Shown piece after piece: positions 1 to 5,762 of a stretch of 8,646 nt of DNA. Source of the DNA: an uncultured Aquincola sp. (GTDB lineage: Bacteria > Pseudomonadota > Gammaproteobacteria > Burkholderiales > Burkholderiaceae). The notes beneath the pieces were generated by a model that was not told the DNA's origin, ran no database searches, and saw only the letters and a list, made by a program, of their open reading frames with translations. The stretch covers positions 1-8,646 of the forward strand of contig CAKZXL010000252.1 of the NCBI GenBank assembly GCA_937883885.1. Direction: 5' to 3'. Each line of letters begins with the position of its first letter. The first letter of the stretch is position 1. A program made the translations under genes and the position numbers.

Positions 1-38
1 GCGCCGATGCGGCGCAGCGTGAGCGGGGGTGAGTCCAT
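1..38 (-). CDS. Start of an unidentified gene, cut by the window edge
   Basis: The stop codon of the XRE-cupin gene (complement 38-40) shares one base with an ATG on the same strand (complement 36-38), forming a TGATG junction typical of translational coupling. The visible codons read MDSPPLTLRRIG. A short start of this type (xxLTLRRI) is common in GNAT acetyltransferases, which often lie beside XRE-cupin regulators, but twelve residues cannot establish that. The rest of the gene lies outside the window. If real, it is co-transcribed with the regulator and may be its effector or target enzyme. Confidence 0.5.
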   Translation of the reverse strand, partial: MDSPPLTLRRIG

Positions 39-628
39 CAGGTCCTCCGGCTGGGAAAGCTGGGCAAGGTGGCCAGCGCCACCAGATAGCGGGCCGGCTT
101 GCGGCCGGGGTTGTGGTACGTGATGGGCGCGTCCAGCCGCATGGCCAGGCAGTCGCCGGTGGCCAGGCGCCACAGGTTGCCGCCCACCGTCACCTCCATC
201 TGGCCGTCGATCATCCAGACCTGCTGGTGGATCTCGGACTCGCGCCCCGCGCTGTCCAGCGCCACCCGCTGGCCGGGCGGAAAGATCACGTCCACCAGCT
301 GCAGGGCCGAGCGCACCGGCGGCGACACGTTGCGCCGCACATAGCCGGAGGCGGGGTCGGTCCACACCGGCTGCTCGGCCACCCGGGCCAGCGGGGAAGG
401 CTCGGCCGCGGCCTGTGCAGGCGCCGGTTCGAACAGCGAGGCCAGCGCCACGCCCAGCGCGGTGGCCAGCCGGTCGAGCACCGCCGCGGTGGGGCTGCTG
501 CGCCCCCGCTCGATCAACGAGATGTTGGAGCGGCTGACCCCGCTGCGCTCGGCCAGGGCCTCGAGCGACAGGCCCAGTTGCTGGCGCAGGCTGCGCACCC
601 GGTGCGCGATGAGTTCATGCACGTCCAT
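38..628 (-). CDS. XRE-family transcriptional regulator with C-terminal cupin domain
   Basis: Cytoplasmic one-component DNA-binding regulator of 196 aa. Residues about 10-64 form an XRE/Cro-type helix-turn-helix: the segment LEALAERSGVSRSNISLIER carries the turn and recognition helix, followed by GRSSPTAAVLDRLATALGV. Residues about 112-187 form a cupin_2 barrel (VIFPPGQRV, HQQVWMIDGQMEVTVGG, GDCLAMRLDAPITYHN), the usual small-ligand sensor in this PuuR-like class. The metal-binding histidine pattern is incomplete, and the ligand cannot be named. I chose the ATG at 628 (MDVHEL). Two further in-frame ATGs (at 655 and 670) would add 9 or 14 residues with no family similarity, and both lie inside an 18-bp operator-like repeat. 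No strong ribosome binding site distinguishes them. The regulator is divergent from the histidine kinase and coupled to a truncated downstream gene. Autoregulation through the adjacent repeats is likely but inferred. Confidence 0.9.
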   Translation of the reverse strand: MDVHELIAHRVRSLRQQLGLSLEALAERSGVSRSNISLIERGRSSPTAAVLDRLATALGVALASLFEPAPAQAAAEPSPLARVAEQPVWTDPASGYVRRNVSPPVRSALQLVDVIFPPGQRVALDSAGRESEIHQQVWMIDGQMEVTVGGNLWRLATGDCLAMRLDAPITYHNPGRKPARYLVALATLPSFPSRRT

Positions 629-630
629 GG

Positions 631-670
631 CATCCAGTTTACTGGAATATTTCATCCAGTTTAATGGCAT
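631..670. promoter_or_regulatory. Tandem operator-like repeats upstream of the XRE-cupin gene
   Basis: Two 18-bp copies, CATCCAGTTTACTGGAAT (631-648) and CATCCAGTTTAATGGCAT (653-670), match at 16 of 18 positions and start 22 bp apart, about two helical turns. The first contains a perfect dyad, TCCAGT-TT-ACTGGA (633-646). The second keeps one perfect half-site and a degraded partner. The pair sits immediately 5' of the preferred start of the XRE-cupin regulator and 57-96 bp before the histidine kinase start, in an AT-richer patch. This is the expected architecture of an autoregulatory operator bound by two dimers. Binding by the XRE-cupin protein is inferred from position. Confidence 0.65.
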
Positions 671-706
671 GTTTGCGTTGACCCACGCGTACCTGTCCGT
701 CCAATG

Positions 707-726
707 AAGGGCATTCCACGGCCCTT
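707..726 (+). promoter_or_regulatory. Inverted repeat touching the histidine kinase start codon
   Basis: AAGGGC (707-712) and GCCCTT (721-726) form a perfect 6-bp inverted repeat with an 8-nt loop, ending directly against the ATG at 727. The left arm overlaps GAAGGG, the only Shine-Dalgarno-like string in the leader, though its 15-nt distance from the ATG is longer than usual. It could be a protein-binding dyad or an RNA hairpin affecting initiation. A chance repeat is possible at this GC content. Confidence 0.3.
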
Positions 727-3285
727 ATGCGTGCAACAGGGGCACCCGTCGCGTCCACAATCGCGCCCACCATGGAAGTAGCCGACGCGCCGACCGCCGA
801 GAACCTGGCCGCAGGGCGCGCGCGCGTGCCGCTGGAGCGCCGGGCCGCGCTGGTGTGGCTGGTGCTGCTGATCGTCATCACCAGTGCGCTGGTGGCCACG
901 CTGTCGAGCGTGTCGCTGCGCAGCAGCCGCCAGGCGCATACCCAGCGCGCGCTGGACGCGGTGCAGAACATCGCTAACAGCCTGCAGCAGGCCGTCGCGG
1001 CCGACCTCGACCGCGTGGGCATCGCGCTGGACGCCTTTGCGCTGGCCTATGAGCGCGCCAATGCCCGCGGCGACGCCAGCGAGGCCGTGCTGCGCCAGCT
1101 GCTGGCCGAGCAGCAGCGCATGGTGCCGGCCCGCGCCACGCTGCGCATGACCACGGCCGACGGCGACCTGCGCTTTGGCGAGCTGGCGGCCAACTTCGCC
1201 GACCGCAGCTACTTCCAGCAGGCCCGCGATGCCGCCACCGACGAGGTGGTGGTGTCGGAGCCGGTGCGCTCACGCATCGACGGCGAATGGGTGGTGATGG
1301 TGGTGCGGCGCCTGACCGCGCCCGACGGCCACTTCGCCGGCGTGGTGGGCGTGGACCTGCACCTGTCGCATTTCGAGCGGCTGCTGGGCACGGTGCAGCT
1401 GGGGCCGCAGGGCGCCGTGGCGCTGCGCAGCGCCGACCTGGCGCTGGTGACGCGGCTGACCAGCGCCGCCGGCGTGCCACCGGCCGACATCGGCACCCGC
1501 CACGTTTCGGAAGAGCTGCGGCAGGCCCTGGCGCAGCGGCCACGGGCGGGCAACTACATCGCCTACACCGCGCTCGATCAGATCGAGCGGGCCAATGCCT
1601 ACCGCCGGCTCGACCGCTACCCGCTGATCGTCATCGTCGGCATGTCCACCGCCGACTACCTGGAGTCCTGGTACCGCGAGGTGGCGGTGGTGTCGCTGCT
1701 GGCCACGCTGGTGGTGGCGGCGCTGGGGGCCTCGTCGCTGTTCATCTGGCGGGCCTGGCAGCGGGCGGCCGACAACGCCCGCGCCGCGCGCCGCGAGGCC
1801 CACCGACACCGGGCACTGATGCTCACCGCCAGCGACGGCATCCATGTGCTGGACCGCGCCGGGCAGGTGGTGGAGCTCAATGAATCGTTTGCCGCGATGC
1901 TGGGCTACCCGCGCGAAGCGATGCTGGGCATGCACGTGAGCGAGTGGGACGTGCGCTCTTCCGCCGACGCCTTGAACCGCATGGTGGCCAAGGTGCGCGT
2001 GGGCGACCGCTTCAAGCTGCTCACCCGCCACCGCCGGCGCGACGGCGGCGTGCTGGACGTGGAGGTGGCCGTGGTGGGCGTGCACATCGACGGCCAGGAC
2101 CTGCTGTACTGCTCGGCCCGCGACGTGACCGCCCGCAGCGAGGCCGAGCGTGAACTGCGGGCCAGCCGCGAACTGCTGGACCGCACCGGCCGCCTGGCCC
2201 GCGTGGGCGGCTGGGAGGTGGACCTGCGCAGCGGCAGCCTGACCTGGTCGGACGAGACCTGCCGCATCCACGGCGTGCCGGTGGGGCACCGGCCGACGCT
2301 GATGCAGGCGCTGGACTTCACCGAGCCCGCACACCGCCCGCTCATCGAGGCCGCGGTGGACCTGGCGCTGCACGAGGGCAAGCCCTGGGACCTGCAGCTC
2401 GGCCTGCACACGCCCGACGGCCGCCAGGTGTGGGTGCGCTCGGTGGGCGCGGCCGAATTCGAAGGCACGCAGCCGGTACGGTTGGTGGGCGCCATCCAGG
2501 ACATCACCGAGAGCGAACAGCGCCGCACCGAGCTGGCCCGCGAGCAGGCGCTGCGCAGCGAGGTGGAGCGCCATGCCGCCGAGCTGGCCACGCTGCTGCA
2601 GGAGCGCAGCAACATGCTGGACGTGATGGCCCATGAAGTGCGCCAGCCGCTGAACAACGCCTCGGCCGCGCTGCAGGGCGCGGCCACCGCGATGGCCGGC
2701 GTCAGCGACCAGGTGGCGCTGCAGCGGGTGACGCGTGCACAGGCGGTGATGGGCCATGTGCTGGCCAGCATCGACAACACGCTGGCGGTGGCTTCGCTGC
2801 TGGGCCGATCGGGGCCGATCGAGCGCTCGGACACCGACATCGACACGCTGGTGGAGGTGTGCATCGCCGACATGCCGGCGGCCGAGCGCCACCGCGTGGT
2901 GGTCGAGCGCGTGACCAGCACCCGCACTGCCCTCATGGACATGAGCCTGATGCGGCTGGCCCTGCGCAACCTGCTGTCCAACGCCTTGAAGTACAGCCCG
3001 GCAGGCGCGCCGGTGACGGTGCGGCTGTCGGACTCGGACGAGCCGCTGGCGCTGCTGATCGACGTGATCGACCAGGGGCCGGGCGTGTCGCCGCAGCTGG
3101 CCTCGCGCCTCTTCCAGCGGGGGGTGCGCGGCCACCATCCGGGCGGCCCCGCCGGCCTGGGCCTGGGCCTGTACATCGTGCGCCGCGTGATGGAGCTGCA
3201 CGGCGGCCGCGTGCTGGTGGTGGAGCCCGGTGCATCGCCGGGTCTGACGATCAGACTGGTGATTGAGCAGGAAACCGGTGAATAG
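727..3285 (+). CDS. Membrane sensor histidine kinase with Cache-like periplasmic domain and two PAS domains
   Basis: Inner-membrane histidine kinase, 852 aa, that should phosphorylate the response regulator encoded 50 nt downstream. Order of domains: TM1 about 40-62; periplasmic sensor about 64-316 with double-Cache/PDC features (FADRSYFQQARD near 157-168, RRLTAPDGHFAGVVGVDL near 194-211); TM2 about 317-341; PAS1 about 360-470; PAS2 with PAC motif about 484-594; a charged helix; then the HisKA domain with the phospho-accepting His636 in AHEVRQPLNNA. HATPase_c has the N box NLLSNALKYS (N748, N752), the G1 box DQGPG (D782) and the G2 box GLGLGL (810-815), so all catalytic boxes are intact. There is no receiver domain in the protein. 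The ligand is unknown; Cache domains commonly bind amino acids or organic acids. The start is uncertain: ATG 727 has only a distant GAAGGG, and ATG 772 (MEVADA) is an alternative. Neither changes any domain. Confidence 0.93.
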   Translation: MRATGAPVASTIAPTMEVADAPTAENLAAGRARVPLERRAALVWLVLLIVITSALVATLSSVSLRSSRQAHTQRALDAVQNIANSLQQAVAADLDRVGIALDAFALAYERANARGDASEAVLRQLLAEQQRMVPARATLRMTTADGDLRFGELAANFADRSYFQQARDAATDEVVVSEPVRSRIDGEWVVMVVRRLTAPDGHFAGVVGVDLHLSHFERLLGTVQLGPQGAVALRSADLALVTRLTSAAGVPPADIGTRHVSEELRQALAQRPRAGNYIAYTALDQIERANAYRRLDRYPLIVIVGMSTADYLESWYREVAVVSLLATLVVAALGASSLFIWRAWQRAADNARAARREAHRHRALMLTASDGIHVLDRAGQVVELNESFAAMLGYPREAMLGMHVSEWDVRSSADALNRMVAKVRVGDRFKLLTRHRRRDGGVLDVEVAVVGVHIDGQDLLYCSARDVTARSEAERELRASRELLDRTGRLARVGGWEVDLRSGSLTWSDETCRIHGVPVGHRPTLMQALDFTEPAHRPLIEAAVDLALHEGKPWDLQLGLHTPDGRQVWVRSVGAAEFEGTQPVRLVGAIQDITESEQRRTELAREQALRSEVERHAAELATLLQERSNMLDVMAHEVRQPLNNASAALQGAATAMAGVSDQVALQRVTRAQAVMGHVLASIDNTLAVASLLGRSGPIERSDTDIDTLVEVCIADMPAAERHRVVVERVTSTRTALMDMSLMRLALRNLLSNALKYSPAGAPVTVRLSDSDEPLALLIDVIDQGPGVSPQLASRLFQRGVRGHHPGGPAGLGLGLYIVRRVMELHGGRVLVVEPGASPGLTIRLVIEQETGE

Positions 3286-3288
3286 AGG

Positions 3289-3303
3289 AACGCAGCCTGC
3301 GTT
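3289..3303. promoter_or_regulatory. Perfect dyad between kinase and response regulator genes
   Basis: AACGCAG-C-CTGCGTT is a perfect 7-bp inverted repeat around a single base, 4 nt after the kinase stop and 33 nt before the response regulator start. As RNA it would be a 6-bp stem with a GCC loop, but no T-run follows, so an intrinsic terminator is unlikely. A DNA operator or a processing/attenuation hairpin separating expression of the two genes is plausible. I see no second copy upstream of the kinase. Confidence 0.35.
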
Positions 3304-3335
3304 ACCCTCCCATCTTTGTATTTCTCTGACGCGCA

Positions 3336-4022
3336 ATGCTTCCGCAAACATTGGCGCTCGTCGACGACGATCTGGAGTTCTCCGAATTCCTGGCGCTCGA
3401 CCTGCGTGCCCGGGGCCTGGAAGTGAAGGTGTATGCCGACAGCAGTGATCTGCTGGCTGACCCGGACGGCTTCCGCTTCGACTTCTACATCCTCGATCTT
3501 TCGCTGCCCGGCGTCGACGGCGTCGAGCTGATCCGCATCCTGCGCCGGCGCAGCACCGCCGGCGTGCTGGTGGTGTCGGGCCGGCTGGCGCCGGACGTGT
3601 TCGAGGCCGTCATCACGGCCGGTGCCGACATGTACCTGGCCAAGCCGGTGGGCTTCGACCAGGTGGCGCTGGCGGTGCGCGCGGTGCAGCGCCGCGCCGT
3701 GGCCGCCCGCGAACAGGTGCAAAGCTGGCGGCTCGACCGCCGCGCCAGCGAGCTCATCGCGCCCGATGGCGCGAAGGTCTCGCTCAGCGCCAGCGACCTG
3801 GCGGTGATGGAGTGCTTCCTGGAAGCCGGTGGCGAGCCGGTGACCCGCGAGACGCTGCGCCAGCGCCTGGGCCGCGATTCGCCCGACCACCCGGACAACC
3901 TGCTGCACGCCACCATCTACCGGCTGCGCCGGCGCATCGAGCGCGCCACGCCGATGGTGGTGCCGCTGCAGTCGCAGTCGCGCGTGGGCTACGTCTTCCG
4001 CGGCACGCTGGCGGTGGCCTGA
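3336..4022 (+). CDS. OmpR/PhoB-family response regulator
   Basis: Cytoplasmic two-component transcription factor, 228 aa, the likely partner of the upstream kinase. The receiver domain occupies about residues 4-118: the acidic cluster Asp10-12 (LVDDD), the phosphorylation site Asp54 in YILDLSLPG, Ser81 in the Thr/Ser switch position (VVSGR) and the conserved Lys103 (LAKP). The output domain (about 135-225) is a PhoB-type winged helix, with SASDLAVMECFLEAGGEPVT, the recognition-helix region NLLHATIYRLRRRI, and the wing ending in SRVGYVF. Length is normal for the family. The start LPQTLALVDDD gives the usual short lead into the first beta strand. There is no clear ribosome binding site, so a short leader or coupling with the kinase is possible. 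The target genes cannot be told from the sequence. Confidence 0.93.
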   Translation: MLPQTLALVDDDLEFSEFLALDLRARGLEVKVYADSSDLLADPDGFRFDFYILDLSLPGVDGVELIRILRRRSTAGVLVVSGRLAPDVFEAVITAGADMYLAKPVGFDQVALAVRAVQRRAVAAREQVQSWRLDRRASELIAPDGAKVSLSASDLAVMECFLEAGGEPVTRETLRQRLGRDSPDHPDNLLHATIYRLRRRIERATPMVVPLQSQSRVGYVFRGTLAVA

Positions 4023-4027
4023 CGAAT

Positions 4028-4078
4028 CCGGGGCCGGGCGCCGTGGCGCCTTCGCCCTCACGCCCCGGCCTGGCTTTT
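4028..4078 (+). terminator. Probable terminator between converging genes
   Basis: CCGGGGC (4028-4034) pairs with GCCCCGG (4062-4068), enclosing a second inverted repeat, GGCGCC-GT-GGCGCC (4037-4050). The outer stem is followed by GGCCTGGC and then TTTT (4075-4078). It begins 6 nt after the response regulator stop and runs into the stop of the converging minus-strand gene at 4077. Position and composition fit an intrinsic terminator for the two-component operon; the T-run is short and separated from the stem. Confidence 0.5.
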
Positions 4079-4364
4079 AACGCCCCATGCCGGACGCGGC
4101 GCCGGCGGGTCCCGTCGCGGGTGCTGAAGCAGGCCCTGACTGCGCCCCGGCCTTGGCCGGCTTCTTGGTGGCCACGTCCGACTTGGCGGCCTCGGTGGCG
4201 GCCGGCGGCTTGGCGGCCTTGTCGCCCTGCGCCCCTGGCGTGGAGGCGGTGCTGTCGGCCGGGCGCGGCGGTGCCGCCTGGCTGGTCTGCGCACCGGCCA
4301 GGCCGGTGGTGCCGGCCAGCAGGGCCGCGATCAGCGCGGCGCGGCAACGAAGGGATGCATGCAT
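4077..4364 (-). CDS. Small secreted Ala/Pro/Lys-rich hypothetical protein
   Basis: A 95-aa protein with a clear Sec signal peptide: basic start MHASLRCR, hydrophobic core AALIAALLAGTTGL, and a likely signal peptidase I site AGA|Q after residue 25. The mature part of about 70 residues is low complexity (Ala, Pro, Lys, Gly, Ser; for example KPPAATEAAKSDVATKKPAKAG) with no recognisable domain and no cysteine, so it is probably disordered in the periplasm or outside the cell. The start at 4364 is preferred over an upstream in-frame ATG at 4427 because AGGAG lies at the right distance (complement 4371-4376) and the signal peptide begins there. It lies downstream of the H1-like gene on the same strand with a 117-nt gap. 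I do not recognise a family or function. Confidence 0.7.
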   Translation of the reverse strand: MHASLRCRAALIAALLAGTTGLAGAQTSQAAPPRPADSTASTPGAQGDKAAKPPAATEAAKSDVATKKPAKAGAQSGPASAPATGPAGAASGMGR

Positions 4365-4444
4365 GGCTTGTCTCCTGTGTGGGCAATGGCAATGCGGCGC
4401 GCAGGCCTGCCCGCCGCTGACCGACACCGGGCAATCGACAAGCC

Positions 4445-4470
4445 CGGCGCCATCCGCACGATGGGCGCCG
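4445..4470 (-). terminator. Possible terminator after the H1-like gene
   Basis: Reading the minus strand, CGGCGCC(C)AT at 4470-4461 pairs with ATGGCGCCG at 4453-4445 around a short loop, a stem of about nine pairs with one bulged C. It starts 12 nt after the H1-like stop codon. The downstream GGCTTGTCGATTG lacks a real T-run, so it may be a Rho-assisted or processing hairpin only. The remainder of the 4365-4481 gap holds nothing else I can name apart from the ribosome binding site at 4371-4376. Confidence 0.3.
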
Positions 4471-4481
4471 CCGAGCTGCCT

Positions 4482-5222
4482 TCAGCCGCGGTCCTTGAGC
4501 TTCTGGTAACGGTCGAGCAGCCGGCGGCCGGCTTCGGCGATGCGGCGCGCCTGGGCCTCGGTGGTGGGCACCTTCTCGCCCCAGGCATGGGCCGACAAGG
4601 CAAGGCGCGTGGGCCGGCCGTTGGCATCGACCAGCGGCGGCAGCGGATCGCGGCCATAGAAGCGCACGGCCCAGCTGCCCTTGCGCTTCATCTCCTGCGG
4701 CGTCATGTCGCTGATCTTTTTCTTCACGCCGGGCTGCAGGTGCGCGCCTTCGCTGCGTGCGTACTCGGCGCGGCCGGCCGCCGTCAGCCCGCCGGCGGGG
4801 TCGCGGGTGGCGGCCTTCTTGGCGGGGGCTTTCTTGGCGGGGGCTTTCTTGGCCGCCGTCTTTTTCGCGGCGGCTTTCTTGGCAGGTGCCTTCTTGGCAG
4901 CGGCCTTCTTGGCCGGCGCGCGCTTGGCGGCCGCCTTCTTCGCCGGCGCCTTCTTGGCCGCAGTGGATTTCGCGGTGGTCTTCGCCGCCGACTTGGCAGC
5001 CGTCTTCTTCGCAGCCGCCTTCTTCGCCGGCGCCTTCTTGCCAGCTTCGGCCGCATGCATGTTGTCCACCAGGTTCGGGTAGGGCCGGCCGGCCTTCTTG
5101 GCGGCGCGCTTGGCGCTTGCCTTCTGCTGCGGGCTCAGGTGCCTGGCGGGCTGGCCGCTGCTTTCCTTGGGGTTGGCGCGGTCCCAGGGGGCTTTGGCCG
5201 AAGAAGTCTTGCGAGCGGGCAT
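4482..5222 (-). CDS. Histone H1-like Lys/Ala-rich protein with conserved N- and C-terminal domains (DUF6321-like)
   Basis: A 246-aa basic protein in three parts. Residues 1-60 contain a conserved-looking segment, LSPQQKASAKRAAKKAGRPY followed by PNLVDNM. Residues 61-139 are an uninterrupted Lys/Ala/Pro linker of KKA, PAKKA and AAKKT units, like the C-terminal tail of histone H1 or pseudomonad AlgP. Residues 140-246 (DPAGGLTAAGRAEYARSEGA onward, with KGSWAVRFYGR, RPTRLALSAHAWGE and AEAGRRLLDRYQK) match what I recall of the DUF6321 family, whose members also carry Lys/Ala-rich tails. The basic tail suggests DNA or nucleoid association in the cytoplasm; this is inferred from composition. No signal peptide or membrane segment. 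The start ATG 5222 begins MPARKTSSAK with no obvious ribosome binding site. The gene is divergent from the PYP-like operon across a 144-bp gap. Confidence 0.88.
   Translation of the reverse strand: MPARKTSSAKAPWDRANPKESSGQPARHLSPQQKASAKRAAKKAGRPYPNLVDNMHAAEAGKKAPAKKAAAKKTAAKSAAKTTAKSTAAKKAPAKKAAAKRAPAKKAAAKKAPAKKAAAKKTAAKKAPAKKAPAKKAATRDPAGGLTAAGRAEYARSEGAHLQPGVKKKISDMTPQEMKRKGSWAVRFYGRDPLPPLVDANGRPTRLALSAHAWGEKVPTTEAQARRIAEAGRRLLDRYQKLKDRG
4806..5042 (-). repeat. Degenerate Lys/Ala codon repeat in the H1-like gene
   Basis: This stretch encodes the Lys/Ala/Pro linker (residues 61-139). It is built from short imperfect units of AAG/AAA and GCC codons, seen on the plus strand as recurring CTTCTTGGC. 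The most exact part is a 15-bp unit (CTTGGCGGGGGCTTT, encoding KAPAK) repeated perfectly at 4818-4832 and 4833-4847 and beginning a third time. Such tracts change length by slippage or recombination. Confidence 0.8.
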
Positions 5223-5301
5223 GGCGTGAAGCGGTTGTCAGCACGGAGGCCGGGGCCACGGATCGGCAAGCCCTGTGCCCATGCGGGGTATGGCCGCCTG
5301 C

Positions 5302-5328
5302 TCAAGTTGCCCCGCCGCAGGCCGATCT
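5302..5328 (+). promoter_or_regulatory. Candidate FliA (sigma-28) promoter of the PYP/c-di-GMP operon
   Basis: TCAAGTTG (5302-5309), an 11-nt spacer, then GCCGATCT (5321-5328). Compared with the enterobacterial FliA consensus TAAAGTTT-N11-GCCGATAA this is 6/8 plus 6/8 with exact spacing, including the diagnostic CGAT core. It lies 39 nt before the ATG at 5367, a normal leader length. It would place the three-gene c-di-GMP operon in the late flagellar/chemotaxis regulon. In the same 144-bp gap (5223-5366) I see no convincing sigma-70 or sigma-54 promoter. Confidence 0.55.
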
Positions 5329-5366
5329 CCACCGCATTGGCACCTCCGCCGTACCCAGCAGTTCCC

Positions 5367-5759
5367 ATGACGTCACACGCCCTTGCCGCCTCGTATGCCG
5401 AGCCGGACCTCCTGCCCCAGCTGCAACAGGCCACCGACGCCGACCTGGACACCCTGGACTTCGGCGTGATCGGCTTCGACGCCGAAGGCATCGTCCGCCG
5501 CTACAACCAGTTCGAATCCCGGGCCGCCGGCCTGTCGCCGCAACGGGTGCTGGGCCATGCGCTGTTCACCGTGGTGGCGCCCTGCATGAACAACTACCTG
5601 GTGGCCCAGCGCTTCGAGGACGCGGCCGCGCAGGCCGTGCCGCTGGACGACAGCATCGACTACGTGCTCACGCTGCGCATGCGCCCGGTCAAGGTCAAGC
5701 TGCGGCTGCTGGCCGCCCCGGGCGACGCGCTGCGCTACGTGCTGGTTCACCGCGGCTGA
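5367..5759 (+). CDS. Photoactive yellow protein-like single-domain PAS protein
   Basis: A 130-aa cytoplasmic protein consisting of one PAS domain (about 28-129) after a 27-residue helical cap. It can be laid on Halorhodospira PYP (recalled from memory) without gaps from FGVIGFDAEG to VVAPC. Tyr46, Glu50 and Cys73 fall on PYP Tyr42, Glu46 and Cys69, the phenolate hydrogen-bond donors and the cysteine that binds p-coumarate. The VAPC context, Gly55, Pro58, Gly63, Phe67, and later Tyr99, Met105 and the P-x-KVK strand (107-111) are also shared. Differences: Ala54 replaces Thr50, Leu56 replaces Arg52, and Leu101/Leu103 replace Phe96/Tyr98. Length (PYP is 125 aa) agrees. It has no output domain, so it should act through a partner; the next gene starts 3 nt after its stop and encodes a diguanylate cyclase. 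Whether it carries a chromophore is unknown; no coumarate ligase or tyrosine ammonia-lyase gene is in the window. The start has no clear ribosome binding site. Confidence 0.85.
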   Translation: MTSHALAASYAEPDLLPQLQQATDADLDTLDFGVIGFDAEGIVRRYNQFESRAAGLSPQRVLGHALFTVVAPCMNNYLVAQRFEDAAAQAVPLDDSIDYVLTLRMRPVKVKLRLLAAPGDALRYVLVHRG

Positions 5760-5762
5760 AAG

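Noticed and set aside
678..706. TTGACC at 678-683 as a -35 box for the kinase promoter
   Set aside because: At 17-18 bp spacing the -10 position reads CCAATG/CAATGA, too far from TATAAT to call.
2802..2821. Tandem 10-bp repeat GGGCCGATCG x2 inside the kinase gene
   Set aside because: It lies in an intact reading frame between HisKA and HATPase regions and reads as normal coding sequence; probably chance.
1270..3351. 693-aa minus-strand open frame opposite the histidine kinase
   Set aside because: His/Gln/Ala-rich composition with no domain; it is the antisense shadow of a high-GC kinase gene with intact catalytic motifs.
4806..5042. Regular short repeats as a possible CRISPR array
   Set aside because: Units are codon-based, contiguous and without spacers, and encode the Lys/Ala linker of the H1-like protein.
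5337..5352. TGGCAC at 5338-5343 as the -24 element of a sigma-54 promoter
   Set aside because: There is no GC at the required -12 position; the downstream bases at that spacing are GT.
4359..5366. Upstream extension of the PYP-like reading frame, open to 4359
   Set aside because: The extension is antisense to the H1-like gene (LLGGGFLGGG-type translation of the Lys/Ala repeat). The PAS protein starts naturally at 5367.
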